41,938 bases of DNA from Planctomycetaceae bacterium (GTDB lineage Bacteria > Planctomycetota > Planctomycetia > Planctomycetales > Planctomycetaceae). The notes under the pieces were generated by a model. It did not search any database, was not told where the DNA came from, and saw only the letters and a list, made by a program, of their open reading frames with translations. Position numbers and translations under genes: made by a program. The stretch lies in NCBI GenBank assembly GCA_029243145.1, contig JAQWSQ010000214.1:1-41938 (forward strand), read 5' to 3'. Position 1 is the stretch's first letter. Every line of letters begins with the position of its first letter. Shown one piece after another: positions 8,968 to 17,143 of the stretch.

Positions 8968-9793
8968 TCAGTTGAGCCATTGCTCGATGATCTCCATCTG
9001 GAACGCCCGATCGCTGATTGGATCGTAATAAAGTCGAAATCCCAAATGTTGAAATTCTTTCACGATGTATTGGTTTGCACGACGATTCCAGATTTCTCCG
9101 GTGAGTTTTTCGCCCTCGGCAAGAATCTCTCCGACAGCAGCGCTATTTGTCTCTGTCGCGAGTTGCATCAGAGAATCTGGACGCGCACCGGTTTCCAATT
9201 CAGCCGCGCGAAACGCGAGTGCCAACAGGAAGAGTCTCTGGCCCCGAATCCAATTCAGTTCCTCAATTAGCATCCATTCAGATCGTAGGGGAGGTACACC
9301 GAAGTTCTCGATGAAGGAAGGGGTGAAGAGAGTTGTCGTTTGGGCGTGTTGCCAAAGGAGATCGCTTTGACTGGGGTGTGAATTTCTTGTCCTCCAGTTC
9401 TCCCAGGCCGGGTATATCTGAAATTGAGGCCAGCGGTGATAACCATACCGATCCATGTCAGGAGATGCGATTTCTTCGTAATATAGTCGGTTTTCTCCCG
9501 TCCGCAGTCCATCCGCCAATTTTGATTGATGATCGTTGACTTGTTTCAACATGGTACGAGCGCGTGCTGATTCCCAAGGCAACAAATAGAGCCCCTGGCT
9601 CACACGTTGGGCAAGTTCTTCGTAGCCATCTCCCCCCTCCCATTCCCCGAGAGAATTCTCACTGATTGACTGTCGCTGAATGATGTTTTGAGTCGCATAA
9701 GCATTCCCCAACCAGTTCGTCCGTCGTCTAATAATATATTCATAGTCGTGCGCAGCTTTGGCAAGCAGTTCGGGAGTTTGTTGCGGATGATTG
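8968..9793 (-). pseudogene. 3' remnant of an ABC transporter permease gene
   Basis: An open frame of about 275 codons shows protein-like composition (QGLYLLPWESARARTML, LALAFRAAELETGARPDSL, LGFRLYYDPISDRAF). This matches the soluble C-terminal part of the large permease-like proteins that follow GntR-ABC pairs in planctomycetes, including the 'LALRAYxLExGxxPDSL' phrase. The N-terminal membrane region is absent. The frame stays open into the neighbouring ATPase gene (to 9912) but there reads the wrong frame of that gene, so the homologous part must begin near 9793. No plausible start or ribosome site precedes it. I infer a deletion that removed the 3' end of the ATPase gene and the 5' part of this one. 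The family link rests on recalled phrase patterns. Confidence 0.6.
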
Positions 9794-10396
9794 AGCCACC
9801 GTATCGGCAACTCGTTCGACTTCATGAATTTGATGACTGGCAAGCAACACGGTGCGTCCTTCTGCTGCCACATCGACCATACTTTCGAGAAATTCGCGCC
9901 TGACAACGGCATCCAACCCCGAAGTCGGTTTGTCGAGGATCAGCAACTCCGGTTTGTGGGCCATTGCCAATGCCAGAGAGACCTTGGCCTGCATCCCTCG
10001 CGAGAGATTTTTGATCTTCTGGGTTTCGGGAAGTTTGAAATCTTTCACCATCTCGGCATAAGTTTCCAGATAGCCGTGAGGATAGAAACCACTGGCGAAC
10101 CAGCCGATTTCTGTCACCGTCATCCAGTCGTATAACGCCGGTTTATCGAGGACATAACCGATACGACGACGGATTTCCTGACTCTGACGACGAGAGTCCA
10201 TGCCGAGCACTTCGGCTTCGCCTGAGTCAGCTCGCAGCAAACCGAGCAGGATTTTGATAGACGTTGATTTACCGGCCCCGTTATCACCCAAAAGAGCGAT
10301 GACCTGACCGGGAGTCGCTTCCAGAGAGAGATTCTCAATAGCCGTTTGACGACCGAATATTTTGTTGACATTACGGAGGGCGAAGACAGGTTTCAT
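9740..10396 (-). CDS. ABC transporter ATP-binding protein, truncated and with altered catalytic residue
   Basis: 218 aa. Walker A GDNGAGKST (~38-46), Q-loop region GYVLDKPALYDW, signature LSRGMQ, Walker B LLILDKPTSGLD, and H-loop LLASHQIHE are all present. After VADTVA (196-201) the sequence stops resembling an ABC ATPase and ends in 17 unrelated residues; family members usually continue for about 80-100 residues. The Glu after the Walker B Asp, needed for ATP hydrolysis, is Lys (codon AAA, one transition from GAA). Its ATG overlaps the GntR stop by 4 bases, as in the usual YtrA-type operon. The combination suggests a gene in decay. Hydrolysis should be impaired even if protein is made; nucleotide binding might persist. 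Confidence 0.8.
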   Translation of the reverse strand: MKPVFALRNVNKIFGRQTAIENLSLEATPGQVIALLGDNGAGKSTSIKILLGLLRADSGEAEVLGMDSRRQSQEIRRRIGYVLDKPALYDWMTVTEIGWFASGFYPHGYLETYAEMVKDFKLPETQKIKNLSRGMQAKVSLALAMAHKPELLILDKPTSGLDAVVRREFLESMVDVAAEGRTVLLASHQIHEVERVADTVAQSSATNSRTACQSCARL

Positions 10397-10791
10397 GCGA
10401 AGTCCTCTTCAGATTGGGAGAGTTGTTGGAGCAAATCGTTAACGTGTTGTTTGATAGCGGTCGCAGAAAGACCGCTTTGACGAGCTTCGTGCAAAACCGA
10501 TTCGAGTCTTTCGCGTATCAGCGATTCGCGATCAGATTGACAGAGTGACTTCGCCTCGGAAGTGATTTCGAGACCGGTGCCGCGAACTGTGTTAAGAACA
10601 CCATCGTTTTGCAAATCACGATAAGCGCGGGCGACCGTGTTCGGATTGACGGCCAATTGCTTGGAGAGTTCGCGGACTGAGGGAACAAGTTCACCCGACC
10701 GGATCACACCGCGGGCGACGGCAAACTTCATTTGCCGGGCGATCTGATCGTAGATCGCGATGCCGTTGTGTGCGTCGATGAGAAAATGCAT
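10393..10791 (-). CDS. GntR-family transcriptional regulator, YtrA subfamily
   Basis: 132 aa from ATG 10791. The N-terminal winged-helix domain starts IYDQIARQMKFAVARGVI and contains SVRELSKQLAVNPNTVARAYRDLQNDGVL and GTGLEI, the diagnostic GntR DNA-binding pattern. Only ~50 residues follow, a short helical dimerisation tail, which places it in the YtrA subfamily that controls a downstream ABC transporter. A longer open frame to 11040 exists but is antisense to the transporter gene and has no family match. Its TGA overlaps the ABC ATPase ATG (ATGA). A perfect palindrome at 10818-10835, 27 bases upstream of the start, is a good autoregulatory operator candidate. Confidence 0.88.
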   Translation of the reverse strand: MHFLIDAHNGIAIYDQIARQMKFAVARGVIRSGELVPSVRELSKQLAVNPNTVARAYRDLQNDGVLNTVRGTGLEITSEAKSLCQSDRESLIRERLESVLHEARQSGLSATAIKQHVNDLLQQLSQSEEDFA

Positions 10792-10817
10792 GTTGTCACT
10801 CGATTGTTCGACTGTGT

Positions 10818-10835
10818 GTACTACCGTGATAGTAC
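10818..10835. promoter_or_regulatory. Palindromic operator candidate for the YtrA/GntR regulator
   Basis: GTACTA and TAGTAC form a perfect inverted repeat separated by CCGTGA, in the gene-start region of the regulator (ATG at 10791) and in the 178-bp divergent gap with the transporter at 10970. YtrA-type regulators commonly bind GTACTA/TAGTAC-like palindromes in their own promoters. The site is seen directly; binding is inference. Confidence 0.6.
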
Positions 10836-10969
10836 GGTATTGGTCATCAATAGATTGGTCAAGAAGTATTTTGACCGAGAAGTCAATGCGCGTCGTCTTG
10901 AAGCAGGAAACTCGTGATCTAACCGCTATGATAATATGAACTTTCGATTTTTCAGAAAATTCCGAAATC

Positions 10970-11959
10970 ATGACGGACAAAAACAACGGACCGCACAGCC
11001 TGACGCTTTCAGCGGTTTTGTTGGCATCGTTGATCGCCACTCTCTGGGGATTTAATTCGGTCGCCGTCCGCTATTCTGTCGACGAAATGCCTCCTGTGTT
11101 TGTCGCGGGGCTTCGTTTTTTGATTGGCGCCATTGTTATGGTCGGTTGGTGCCGGTGGGAGGGGAGTGATATCCGGCTGAAAAAAAACGAGATCTGGCCC
11201 TGCTTTGTCATCGGCGTTCTGCTGTTTGTTCAAATCTCACTCTTTAATGCCGGCATCGAACTGTCCACGGCTTCACACGGCAGCCTGTACGTCAACACGT
11301 TTGTGTTTTGGGTGATCGGGATCGAGCATTTCATTACCCGAGCCGACCGACTGACCGTTCGTAAAAGCATCGGTGTGAGCTTGGCGGGAGCCAGTGTTGT
11401 TTTACTGATTACAGCCACGGATCGAACCCACGCGTCAATAGTGGGAGACATTCCAACATTGAATGGAGACCTGATCCTCTGCCTGAGCGCGTTCTTTCTG
11501 GGTGTGAAAATCGTGGCGACGAAATCTGCGTTGAGAACCGTTAAACCGGGAACGCTAATCTTCTGGCAATCAGCCATTGGAACGGTATTGTTTTTTCTCT
11601 GGAGCTTCGCGTTCGAGGAGATTCAATGGACGGAGACAACATGCCCGAGTTGGGTGGGGGTGTTGTATCAGGGAATATTCGTGGCAGGCTTCTGCTTCGT
11701 GATTCAGGCCAGGTTGATGCAGACCTATTCGGCGTCACAGATCTCGGTCTTCGCGTTCATTACGCCACTTTCAGGAGTGGCCGCCGGTGTCTGGATGCGG
11801 AATGATCGCATGTCGTCCTGGATGTTGCTCGCAGCAATCGGAATTGCCTTGGGGATCTACTTTGTAAATCACACGTCCCGTAACAATGACAAGAATCAGG
11901 GGGCGGCTGACGAAACTTTGGGAGAAGACAATTCGGGAACCGGAATGGAAATCACCTGA
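10970..11959 (+). CDS. DMT-superfamily (EamA) membrane transporter
   Basis: 329 aa with ten predicted membrane segments in two EamA repeats. The first repeat begins LLASLIATLWGFNSVAVRYSV and the second at LNGDLILCLSAFFLGVKIVATKSAL. Gly/Ala-rich helices and the WGxNxVAxR opening are typical of drug/metabolite exporters. The last ~30 residues are a hydrophilic, disordered tail. The substrate cannot be told from sequence. It is divergent from the GntR gene, and its 3' end overlaps the convergent lipoprotein gene by 64 bases. A TATGATAAT stretch at 10927-10935 could serve as -10, but I see no convincing -35. Confidence 0.82.
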   Translation: MTDKNNGPHSLTLSAVLLASLIATLWGFNSVAVRYSVDEMPPVFVAGLRFLIGAIVMVGWCRWEGSDIRLKKNEIWPCFVIGVLLFVQISLFNAGIELSTASHGSLYVNTFVFWVIGIEHFITRADRLTVRKSIGVSLAGASVVLLITATDRTHASIVGDIPTLNGDLILCLSAFFLGVKIVATKSALRTVKPGTLIFWQSAIGTVLFFLWSFAFEEIQWTETTCPSWVGVLYQGIFVAGFCFVIQARLMQTYSASQISVFAFITPLSGVAAGVWMRNDRMSSWMLLAAIGIALGIYFVNHTSRNNDKNQGAADETLGEDNSGTGMEIT

Positions 11960-13998
11960 CGCACACGTTGGTTACGATTGTCTTGAACAAAAACCACCAA
12001 GTGCAGATTTTTGAAATCGAGAGGAGCTTTCGGAAGTTCAGCCCGATACTGTTTTTCGATTTTCGCCAAGCTTCCATTCAGCGTGGTCGCCAACGCTTTG
12101 AGATCAATCGTCCCTTCGACAGAAATCGCGTCACCTTTGGGGGACTCCCCTTGCGAAGGAGTGATGACCTGTCGAACAACCATCGTATGAATCGGCACCT
12201 GATTTTGCCCGGTGAACTTCACTTTTTCTTCGGCAAGGACCACATTCAATCTCCAGCGTTCCGACAAATCGTCCGCTTTGACTGAGGCTTTGAACGTCGC
12301 CAGACCGGCTTTTCCGGGCTTCACCTCGGCACTGATTTCAAGAGGTGCGTCAATGCTCAATTGCTCTCCAATTTCATCGCTGAGACGAAGGAGGCTCGAG
12401 GAAACCAAAGAGGCTGGCCCCGCGACTCCTTCAATAATACGACCATTGACGAGAGTCGTAGGAGTCCCCTTTGCTCCGTAATAATGATACCGCCCCGAAG
12501 TCCCCTCTCCTGTTAATGGATCGGGAGCCGGTGAGTGAACGTGATACTGCAAAAAGACGACTCGGTCTGAGGGCAGTTCCTGATACAGTTTCGAGAATGC
12601 CAAATCAGAGGCAACACAAGGTGGACAGGCAGTCCCCGTGAAGAGTTCGACCAAAACTCGCTTGCCGTCTGCTTCAGGAATGATGAGTTCGGGAGTTTCG
12701 TAATAATCGAGCAATTTCTGGTAGCTTGTTTCTAAGGCGGCAGAAAGGCCGTCACTATTTTCATGAACATCAACCCACAATGATTTTAACTTTTCAGAGG
12801 TTGGAGACATCTCTCTGGCAAACATTTGAAACTGATTCAGATAGAACGAATCGAATCCAGGGATGGCCACGAAATCGAGATACCACTCCAGAGCCTCCTC
12901 TTTTTCGTCGAGATTTTCGAGGGTATCTGCCGTCGCACGCAAGAAATTGAAGTTGAAGCGATCCTCTTGCTTGGCTTTGTTTAAAGCGGTTAATATCTCT
13001 GCACGTGCTTCTTCCGTCGAATTTCGGAGTTGGTCAACCTTCTCCACATTCTTAAGTTCCGTCTCCAGCGTTTCGAGGACGTATTGAGTTTGTTTCTGCC
13101 ACATCGGTTCGGGAAATTCTCCCAACAATGTTTGTCGAATCTCTTCAAACAGATCGGGATACCGATAGATGTTCACGACTGAGACTAACGTGTTGAGTCG
13201 TGCGTACTGTTGGAGCCGATTTCCCCAGAGCGATAATGTTTTACTGCTAAGATCGAAGAGTTGTTCCACTTTCTCACGGGTCACTTCCCGAGGGCCGAGC
13301 TGACTTCCCATCGAATACAATGCGTTGATCGCTACTGGTGATTCGGGATGCTCTTCAACAAACGTCGCCAGTTGATCCCAATCTGCACCCGACCTCAAGA
13401 TTTCGGTCAGAGCATAGACGCCCTCCGCCAGATTCGGTTGTGGTTCTTCCGTCAACTGCTGCTTCGGTCGGATCATTCGAGCCGGCGTGCAGCGCCCGTC
13501 TCCCGTAAGAATATTTCCAAACACCACTCCCTCTTTCAGCTCTCCGGCAAAGATCAGAAACGCACCATCTTTGGTAAACTCCAATTGCAGGTCTGTCATT
13601 GTGGCGCGCGAGCGTCCACTTTCAATTTTCCCGCCCGCTTTTGTCGGCTGGACAATTTGAGCCTTGAGATCTTCTTCAGAGGGATTTTGAGGGTCGCGAG
13701 CGGTGACCGCAAGAACTCCCCAAGGGACTTCATTCTCTTCCTCGACCGCATAAAACAACCACGGACCAATCACGTTTTCAGACTCGCGATTCAATTCGTA
13801 ACCGAGACCGTCCTTTTCTTTTTTCTCATGGTCATGGTCGTGGTCATGATCGTGATCGTGTTCTTCCTTGGTTTCTCTAGGAAGGTTAATCTCGTCGCCA
13901 TTTGGTGAGCTTTCAGATTTGGAATCGGAGCATCCTGATACCGATGCGAAGAGCGATAGTGCTGTCAGCATCACTAAGGTCGATGTGAAAAATTTCAT
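11896..13998 (-). CDS. Thioredoxin-fold lipoprotein with His-Asp repeat
   Basis: 700 aa from ATG 13998. A lipoprotein signal (MKFFTSTLVMLTALSLFASVSGC, lipobox VSGC) is followed by an acidic linker with an HDHDHDHDHDH run, a ~300-residue helical region, then a thioredoxin-like domain with ELFTGTACPPC (Cys458 and Cys461) and the cis-proline loop KGTPTTLVNG. The C-terminal ~150 residues are a beta-rich domain. It is likely anchored outside the cytoplasmic membrane and active in thiol redox; the His-Asp run could bind Zn, Cu or Ni. A frame reaching 14145 would add 49 residues before the signal peptide and is unlikely. The gene converges on, and overlaps, the EamA gene. The redox role follows from the CXXC fold; the partner is unknown. 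Confidence 0.75.
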   Translation of the reverse strand: MKFFTSTLVMLTALSLFASVSGCSDSKSESSPNGDEINLPRETKEEHDHDHDHDHDHEKKEKDGLGYELNRESENVIGPWLFYAVEEENEVPWGVLAVTARDPQNPSEEDLKAQIVQPTKAGGKIESGRSRATMTDLQLEFTKDGAFLIFAGELKEGVVFGNILTGDGRCTPARMIRPKQQLTEEPQPNLAEGVYALTEILRSGADWDQLATFVEEHPESPVAINALYSMGSQLGPREVTREKVEQLFDLSSKTLSLWGNRLQQYARLNTLVSVVNIYRYPDLFEEIRQTLLGEFPEPMWQKQTQYVLETLETELKNVEKVDQLRNSTEEARAEILTALNKAKQEDRFNFNFLRATADTLENLDEKEEALEWYLDFVAIPGFDSFYLNQFQMFAREMSPTSEKLKSLWVDVHENSDGLSAALETSYQKLLDYYETPELIIPEADGKRVLVELFTGTACPPCVASDLAFSKLYQELPSDRVVFLQYHVHSPAPDPLTGEGTSGRYHYYGAKGTPTTLVNGRIIEGVAGPASLVSSSLLRLSDEIGEQLSIDAPLEISAEVKPGKAGLATFKASVKADDLSERWRLNVVLAEEKVKFTGQNQVPIHTMVVRQVITPSQGESPKGDAISVEGTIDLKALATTLNGSLAKIEKQYRAELPKAPLDFKNLHLVVFVQDNRNQRVRQVISIPVPELSSPKVSSAAP
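13828..13860 (-). repeat. Coding tandem repeat for alternating His-Asp
   Basis: Eleven alternating codons (cat/cac and gac/gat) encode HDHDHDHDHDH near the N-terminus of the lipoprotein. The 6-base unit is imperfect at third positions, so it is maintained at protein level rather than being a recent slippage array. Confidence 0.85.
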
Positions 13999-14302
13999 GC
14001 GTAATCTCGTTGAGACAGAGTCAATTGCCGAAGATTCTTTTACTTTAACGACATCAGCATGCAGTGGGAATGGCGGGAGGTGTTCAGACTCTGTGAGGAT
14101 CACAAATCTCACCGCAGACGAACTTTCCGAGGAAGACCTTGCCACGGCGAAACTGAGTTGTGTTTTTTATACGTTCGAATCTGTTCAAGTTGCCTGAAGA
14201 ATTCAGAATATTTCGTGATTTGCCGAGGTTTCGCAGTCGAAAAGTCATCCGAGGCTCGGAATCCACCGTCCGTCACCATTTCCAATCGCATATGACCGCT
14301 CT

Positions 14303-15601
14303 ATGATGCCTCTCATGAAACCCAAACGCTCCTCTCAACGTCGCCCCAAAATCAGCTCGGGAATCCCTTCACGCACTCTGGAAACCTCGACAAAACTTGT
14401 CGAGGTTACTGCCGAAGTGCGTGGGAAATACCTTCTGCCTTTTATCTATCGTAAGCAGATTCGCAAACTCAACGGCGATCCCGGTATGGGTGATCTGATT
14501 CGATTATCGTTAGAAGATAAACGGCTTTCAGGCTGGGGACTCTATAATCCTAAATCAGAGCGTCGCATCCGAACATTGTCTTACACTCCCGAGTTCCCAA
14601 CCGACTTTTGGGCCAGCACCCTCGGGAAAGCAGTCGACTATCGCCATCGCTTTTTAGAATTGAGCGGCGTCACCGATGCCTATCGTCTCATCCATGCCGA
14701 AGCTGATGGACTGCCGGGGTTAATGATTGACCGCTATGGAGATGTGCTCTCTGCGGAAGTCTTCATACCTGGTATGTTGCAGCGGTGCGAACCGATCCTT
14801 CAACATTTGCACGAGCGAATCAACACCTCACATCACGTCATTCGATGCGCTCCCGAAACGATGAAGCAGGAAGGTTTCAGCATTCTCCCGCATAGCAGTT
14901 CTGGGTGCCCCGAGTCTGTCAACATTCGTGAACATGGAGTCTCATTTCGCATCGAGTTTGAAGAAGCACACAAAACTGGCTTCTTCTGCGACCAACGTGA
15001 GAATCGTGTCAGGCTGGCAGAACTTTCAAAAGGGAAACATGTTCTTGATTTGTGTTGCTATTCGGGAGGCTTCTCGGTTCATGCGGCCACAGCCGGAGCG
15101 AAATCGGTGACAGCCGTTGATCTCGATGAATCGGCGATACGTCTGGCACGAAAAAATGCCAACATGAATAAGGCAAATATCAAATTCACTCACGCCGACA
15201 TTTTTCCGTGGATGCGCGACATGGTCGCGACGGGTAAAAAGTTCGATGTCGTCGTTCTCGACCCTCCGAAGCTCATTCACAATCGCAATGAATTGGACGA
15301 TGGTCGAAAAACTCACTTCGATATGAATCGGCTGGCAATGCAGTTAGTTGCCCCTGGCGGGTTTATGCTGACCTGCACATGCTCGGGACTGCTGGGCACG
15401 GACGATTTTCTGAAACTCGTCTGCGCTTCTTCCATGCAGGCAGGAAAACCGCTTCCCAAAAGTTCCGATGAAAAAGCTCTGCAACGCGCTCCACGAGAGA
15501 TGCGAGTCTTTCATCGCAGCGGTGCTGCTGCCGACCACCCGGTAGGAAGTCACGCCCCGGAAACACGTTACCTCGACGCCATCTGGTGTCGTTTTGAATA
15601 A
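14303..15601 (+). CDS. rlmI: Class I SAM-dependent rRNA methyltransferase, RlmI family
   Basis: 432 aa with the RlmI layout. An N-terminal PUA-like RNA-binding domain (residues ~35-100) is followed by the EEHE-type domain and a Rossmann methyltransferase domain. Signatures are TGFFCDQRENR, the SAM motif I VLDLCCYSGGFSVHA, an acidic VDLDESAI end of strand 2, and VVLDPPKL. RlmI methylates a cytosine C5 of 23S rRNA in E. coli; the position here is inferred. The basic N-terminal ~25 residues exceed the usual family start. ATG 14303 and an in-frame ATG at 14315 are both possible. It is divergent from the lipoprotein gene. Confidence 0.82.
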   Translation: MMPLMKPKRSSQRRPKISSGIPSRTLETSTKLVEVTAEVRGKYLLPFIYRKQIRKLNGDPGMGDLIRLSLEDKRLSGWGLYNPKSERRIRTLSYTPEFPTDFWASTLGKAVDYRHRFLELSGVTDAYRLIHAEADGLPGLMIDRYGDVLSAEVFIPGMLQRCEPILQHLHERINTSHHVIRCAPETMKQEGFSILPHSSSGCPESVNIREHGVSFRIEFEEAHKTGFFCDQRENRVRLAELSKGKHVLDLCCYSGGFSVHAATAGAKSVTAVDLDESAIRLARKNANMNKANIKFTHADIFPWMRDMVATGKKFDVVVLDPPKLIHNRNELDDGRKTHFDMNRLAMQLVAPGGFMLTCTCSGLLGTDDFLKLVCASSMQAGKPLPKSSDEKALQRAPREMRVFHRSGAAADHPVGSHAPETRYLDAIWCRFE

Positions 15602-15706
15602 GATAATTATTTCGCTGATTTGAAGAAATTGCGTGAACATTGATCAGAGTCTTCGTTCATGAGAGGAAGCCCATGAGGCTTTTGATCCTGGTATGAACGG
15701 AGAATC

Positions 15707-17131
15707 ATGATGGTGGTCGAGAATTTTGGACGTAACCTCCGCTTTGAACCATCAAATATTCTCTCTCCAAAAACCTCTGAACAAATCATTGATTACCTCA
15801 ATGAGCAACGGCCTCGACAAGTTCGAGTGATTGCATCAGGCCACGCATGGAGCCCGCTCATTGAAACAAACTCGACGTTAATTGACTTAGAGTACATGAG
15901 TGAAGTCAATATTTATGAAGAGTCGGGCGAATCGCTTGTACGAGTCGGTGCAGGTTGTCAAATCAAACGGCTGATCGGCATTTTGAACAAAGCTGGACTC
16001 ACATTGCCTTCTCTCGGGCTAATCACCGAACAGACTATTGCCGGAGCAATCTCAACTGGAACTCATGGCTCGGGAAAACATAGCCTATCGCACTACGTGA
16101 AAGAAGTGTCACTGATTAGTTATCACGACCAAAGCGATACCGCCAGTTTATGTCGAGTGACGGAAGGCTCCGACCTCGAAGCCGCGCGATGTTCACTCGG
16201 ATGTCTGGGAATTATTGTGGAAGTCGTTTTACCGTGTGTTCCTCAGTACATGGTGTCAGAAAAATGGTCTCCGTGCACAACGCTCTCAGCAGCACTGGAT
16301 CGAGAAAAAGACGCTCCGCTGCAACAGTTTTTTCTTATTCCACATCGATGGACCTATTTCTGCCAGGAACGAACTGTCTCCAAACGCACAAAACGATCTC
16401 TGTTTGCATCCATTTATCAGATTTACTGGTTCCTGTTTTTTGATGTAGGAACCCACGTGGGAATTCTGTTCGCTGCACGCTGGATGAAATCAAGGAAAAT
16501 GGTGCGATTCCTCTATCGTCGATTGATACCACTGTTTGTACCGCGATTGGGTGCCGTCACTGATCGAAGTTATCGCATTATGACGATGGAGCACGAAATG
16601 TTTCGGCATCTCGAACTGGAGTTGTTCGTGACCCGAGAACATCTCCACGAAACTGTCGAGTGGATCACGAAAGTCCTGAAATTCGCTGATGGAGAAGAGG
16701 TCCATTTTTCAGATGCCGAAAGAATCATACTTCACAAAATTGATTTGGAACAATCGCTCACTAAAATTAAGAATTCCTATACGCACCATTACCCAATTTG
16801 TTTCCGTCGTATTCTGGCAGACGAGACGATGATCTCTATGAGTTCAGGAGATCACGAGGAGTGGTATTCCATTAGTCTGATTACTTATGTCGAACCACGA
16901 GAACGATTCTTTCGAATCGTAACATTCCTGGCAAAGTATCTCGTCGAATCACAGGAAGCAAGAATCCATTGGGGAAAATGGTTCCCATTGGACTCGGAAC
17001 AGACCGAAAAGTGCTATTCCCGACTGACTGAGTTTCACGATGTTTGTCAGAGATATGATCGGCAAGGCGTTTTTCGCAACACCTTTGTCAACAAAGTCGT
17101 GTTTTTCAAATCTGATAAGCAATTCAAATAA
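15707..17131 (+). CDS. FAD-linked oxidase, gulonolactone/arabinonolactone oxidase-like
   Basis: 474 aa. The N-terminal FAD-binding type 4 (PCMH) domain shows VRVIASGHAWSPL, VGAGCQIKRLIGIL and AGAISTGTHGSG, the order seen in L-gulonolactone and D-arabinono-1,4-lactone oxidases. The His in SGHAWSP is where some family members attach FAD covalently. The C-terminal ~300 residues correspond to the ALO substrate domain but diverge. A stretch of aromatic and hydrophobic residues (IYQIYWFLFFDVGTHVGILF) around 245-265 could touch the membrane. The start has a GGAGAA ribosome site. It probably oxidises a sugar lactone or related polyol with oxygen. The gene ends 12 bases from the convergent SLBB gene. 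Confidence 0.75.
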   Translation: MMVVENFGRNLRFEPSNILSPKTSEQIIDYLNEQRPRQVRVIASGHAWSPLIETNSTLIDLEYMSEVNIYEESGESLVRVGAGCQIKRLIGILNKAGLTLPSLGLITEQTIAGAISTGTHGSGKHSLSHYVKEVSLISYHDQSDTASLCRVTEGSDLEAARCSLGCLGIIVEVVLPCVPQYMVSEKWSPCTTLSAALDREKDAPLQQFFLIPHRWTYFCQERTVSKRTKRSLFASIYQIYWFLFFDVGTHVGILFAARWMKSRKMVRFLYRRLIPLFVPRLGAVTDRSYRIMTMEHEMFRHLELELFVTREHLHETVEWITKVLKFADGEEVHFSDAERIILHKIDLEQSLTKIKNSYTHHYPICFRRILADETMISMSSGDHEEWYSISLITYVEPRERFFRIVTFLAKYLVESQEARIHWGKWFPLDSEQTEKCYSRLTEFHDVCQRYDRQGVFRNTFVNKVVFFKSDKQFK

Positions 17132-17143
17132 CTTGACAGTAGA

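Noticed and set aside
9794..9912. Upstream part of the permease-tail frame
   Set aside because: It reads the wrong frame of the ABC ATPase region that encodes clear Walker B and H-loop motifs, so it is a shadow rather than coding.
10792..11040. N-terminal extension of the GntR frame
   Set aside because: The added 83 residues show no family match, lie antisense to the EamA gene and cover the palindromic operator; ATG 10791 gives the standard YtrA-type start.
13828..13860. Tandem repeat considered as a CRISPR or microsatellite array
   Set aside because: The unit is six bases, no spacers, and it is in frame coding His-Asp. No CRISPR array is visible anywhere in the window.
13348..13908. 186-codon frame on the + strand
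   Set aside because: Antisense to the thioredoxin-fold lipoprotein; its runs of Met/Val come from the His-Asp codons read backwards.
15667..15683. AAGCC/GGCTT hairpin with TTTT after the rRNA methyltransferase
   Set aside because: Only a five-base stem and four Ts; too weak to call a terminator.
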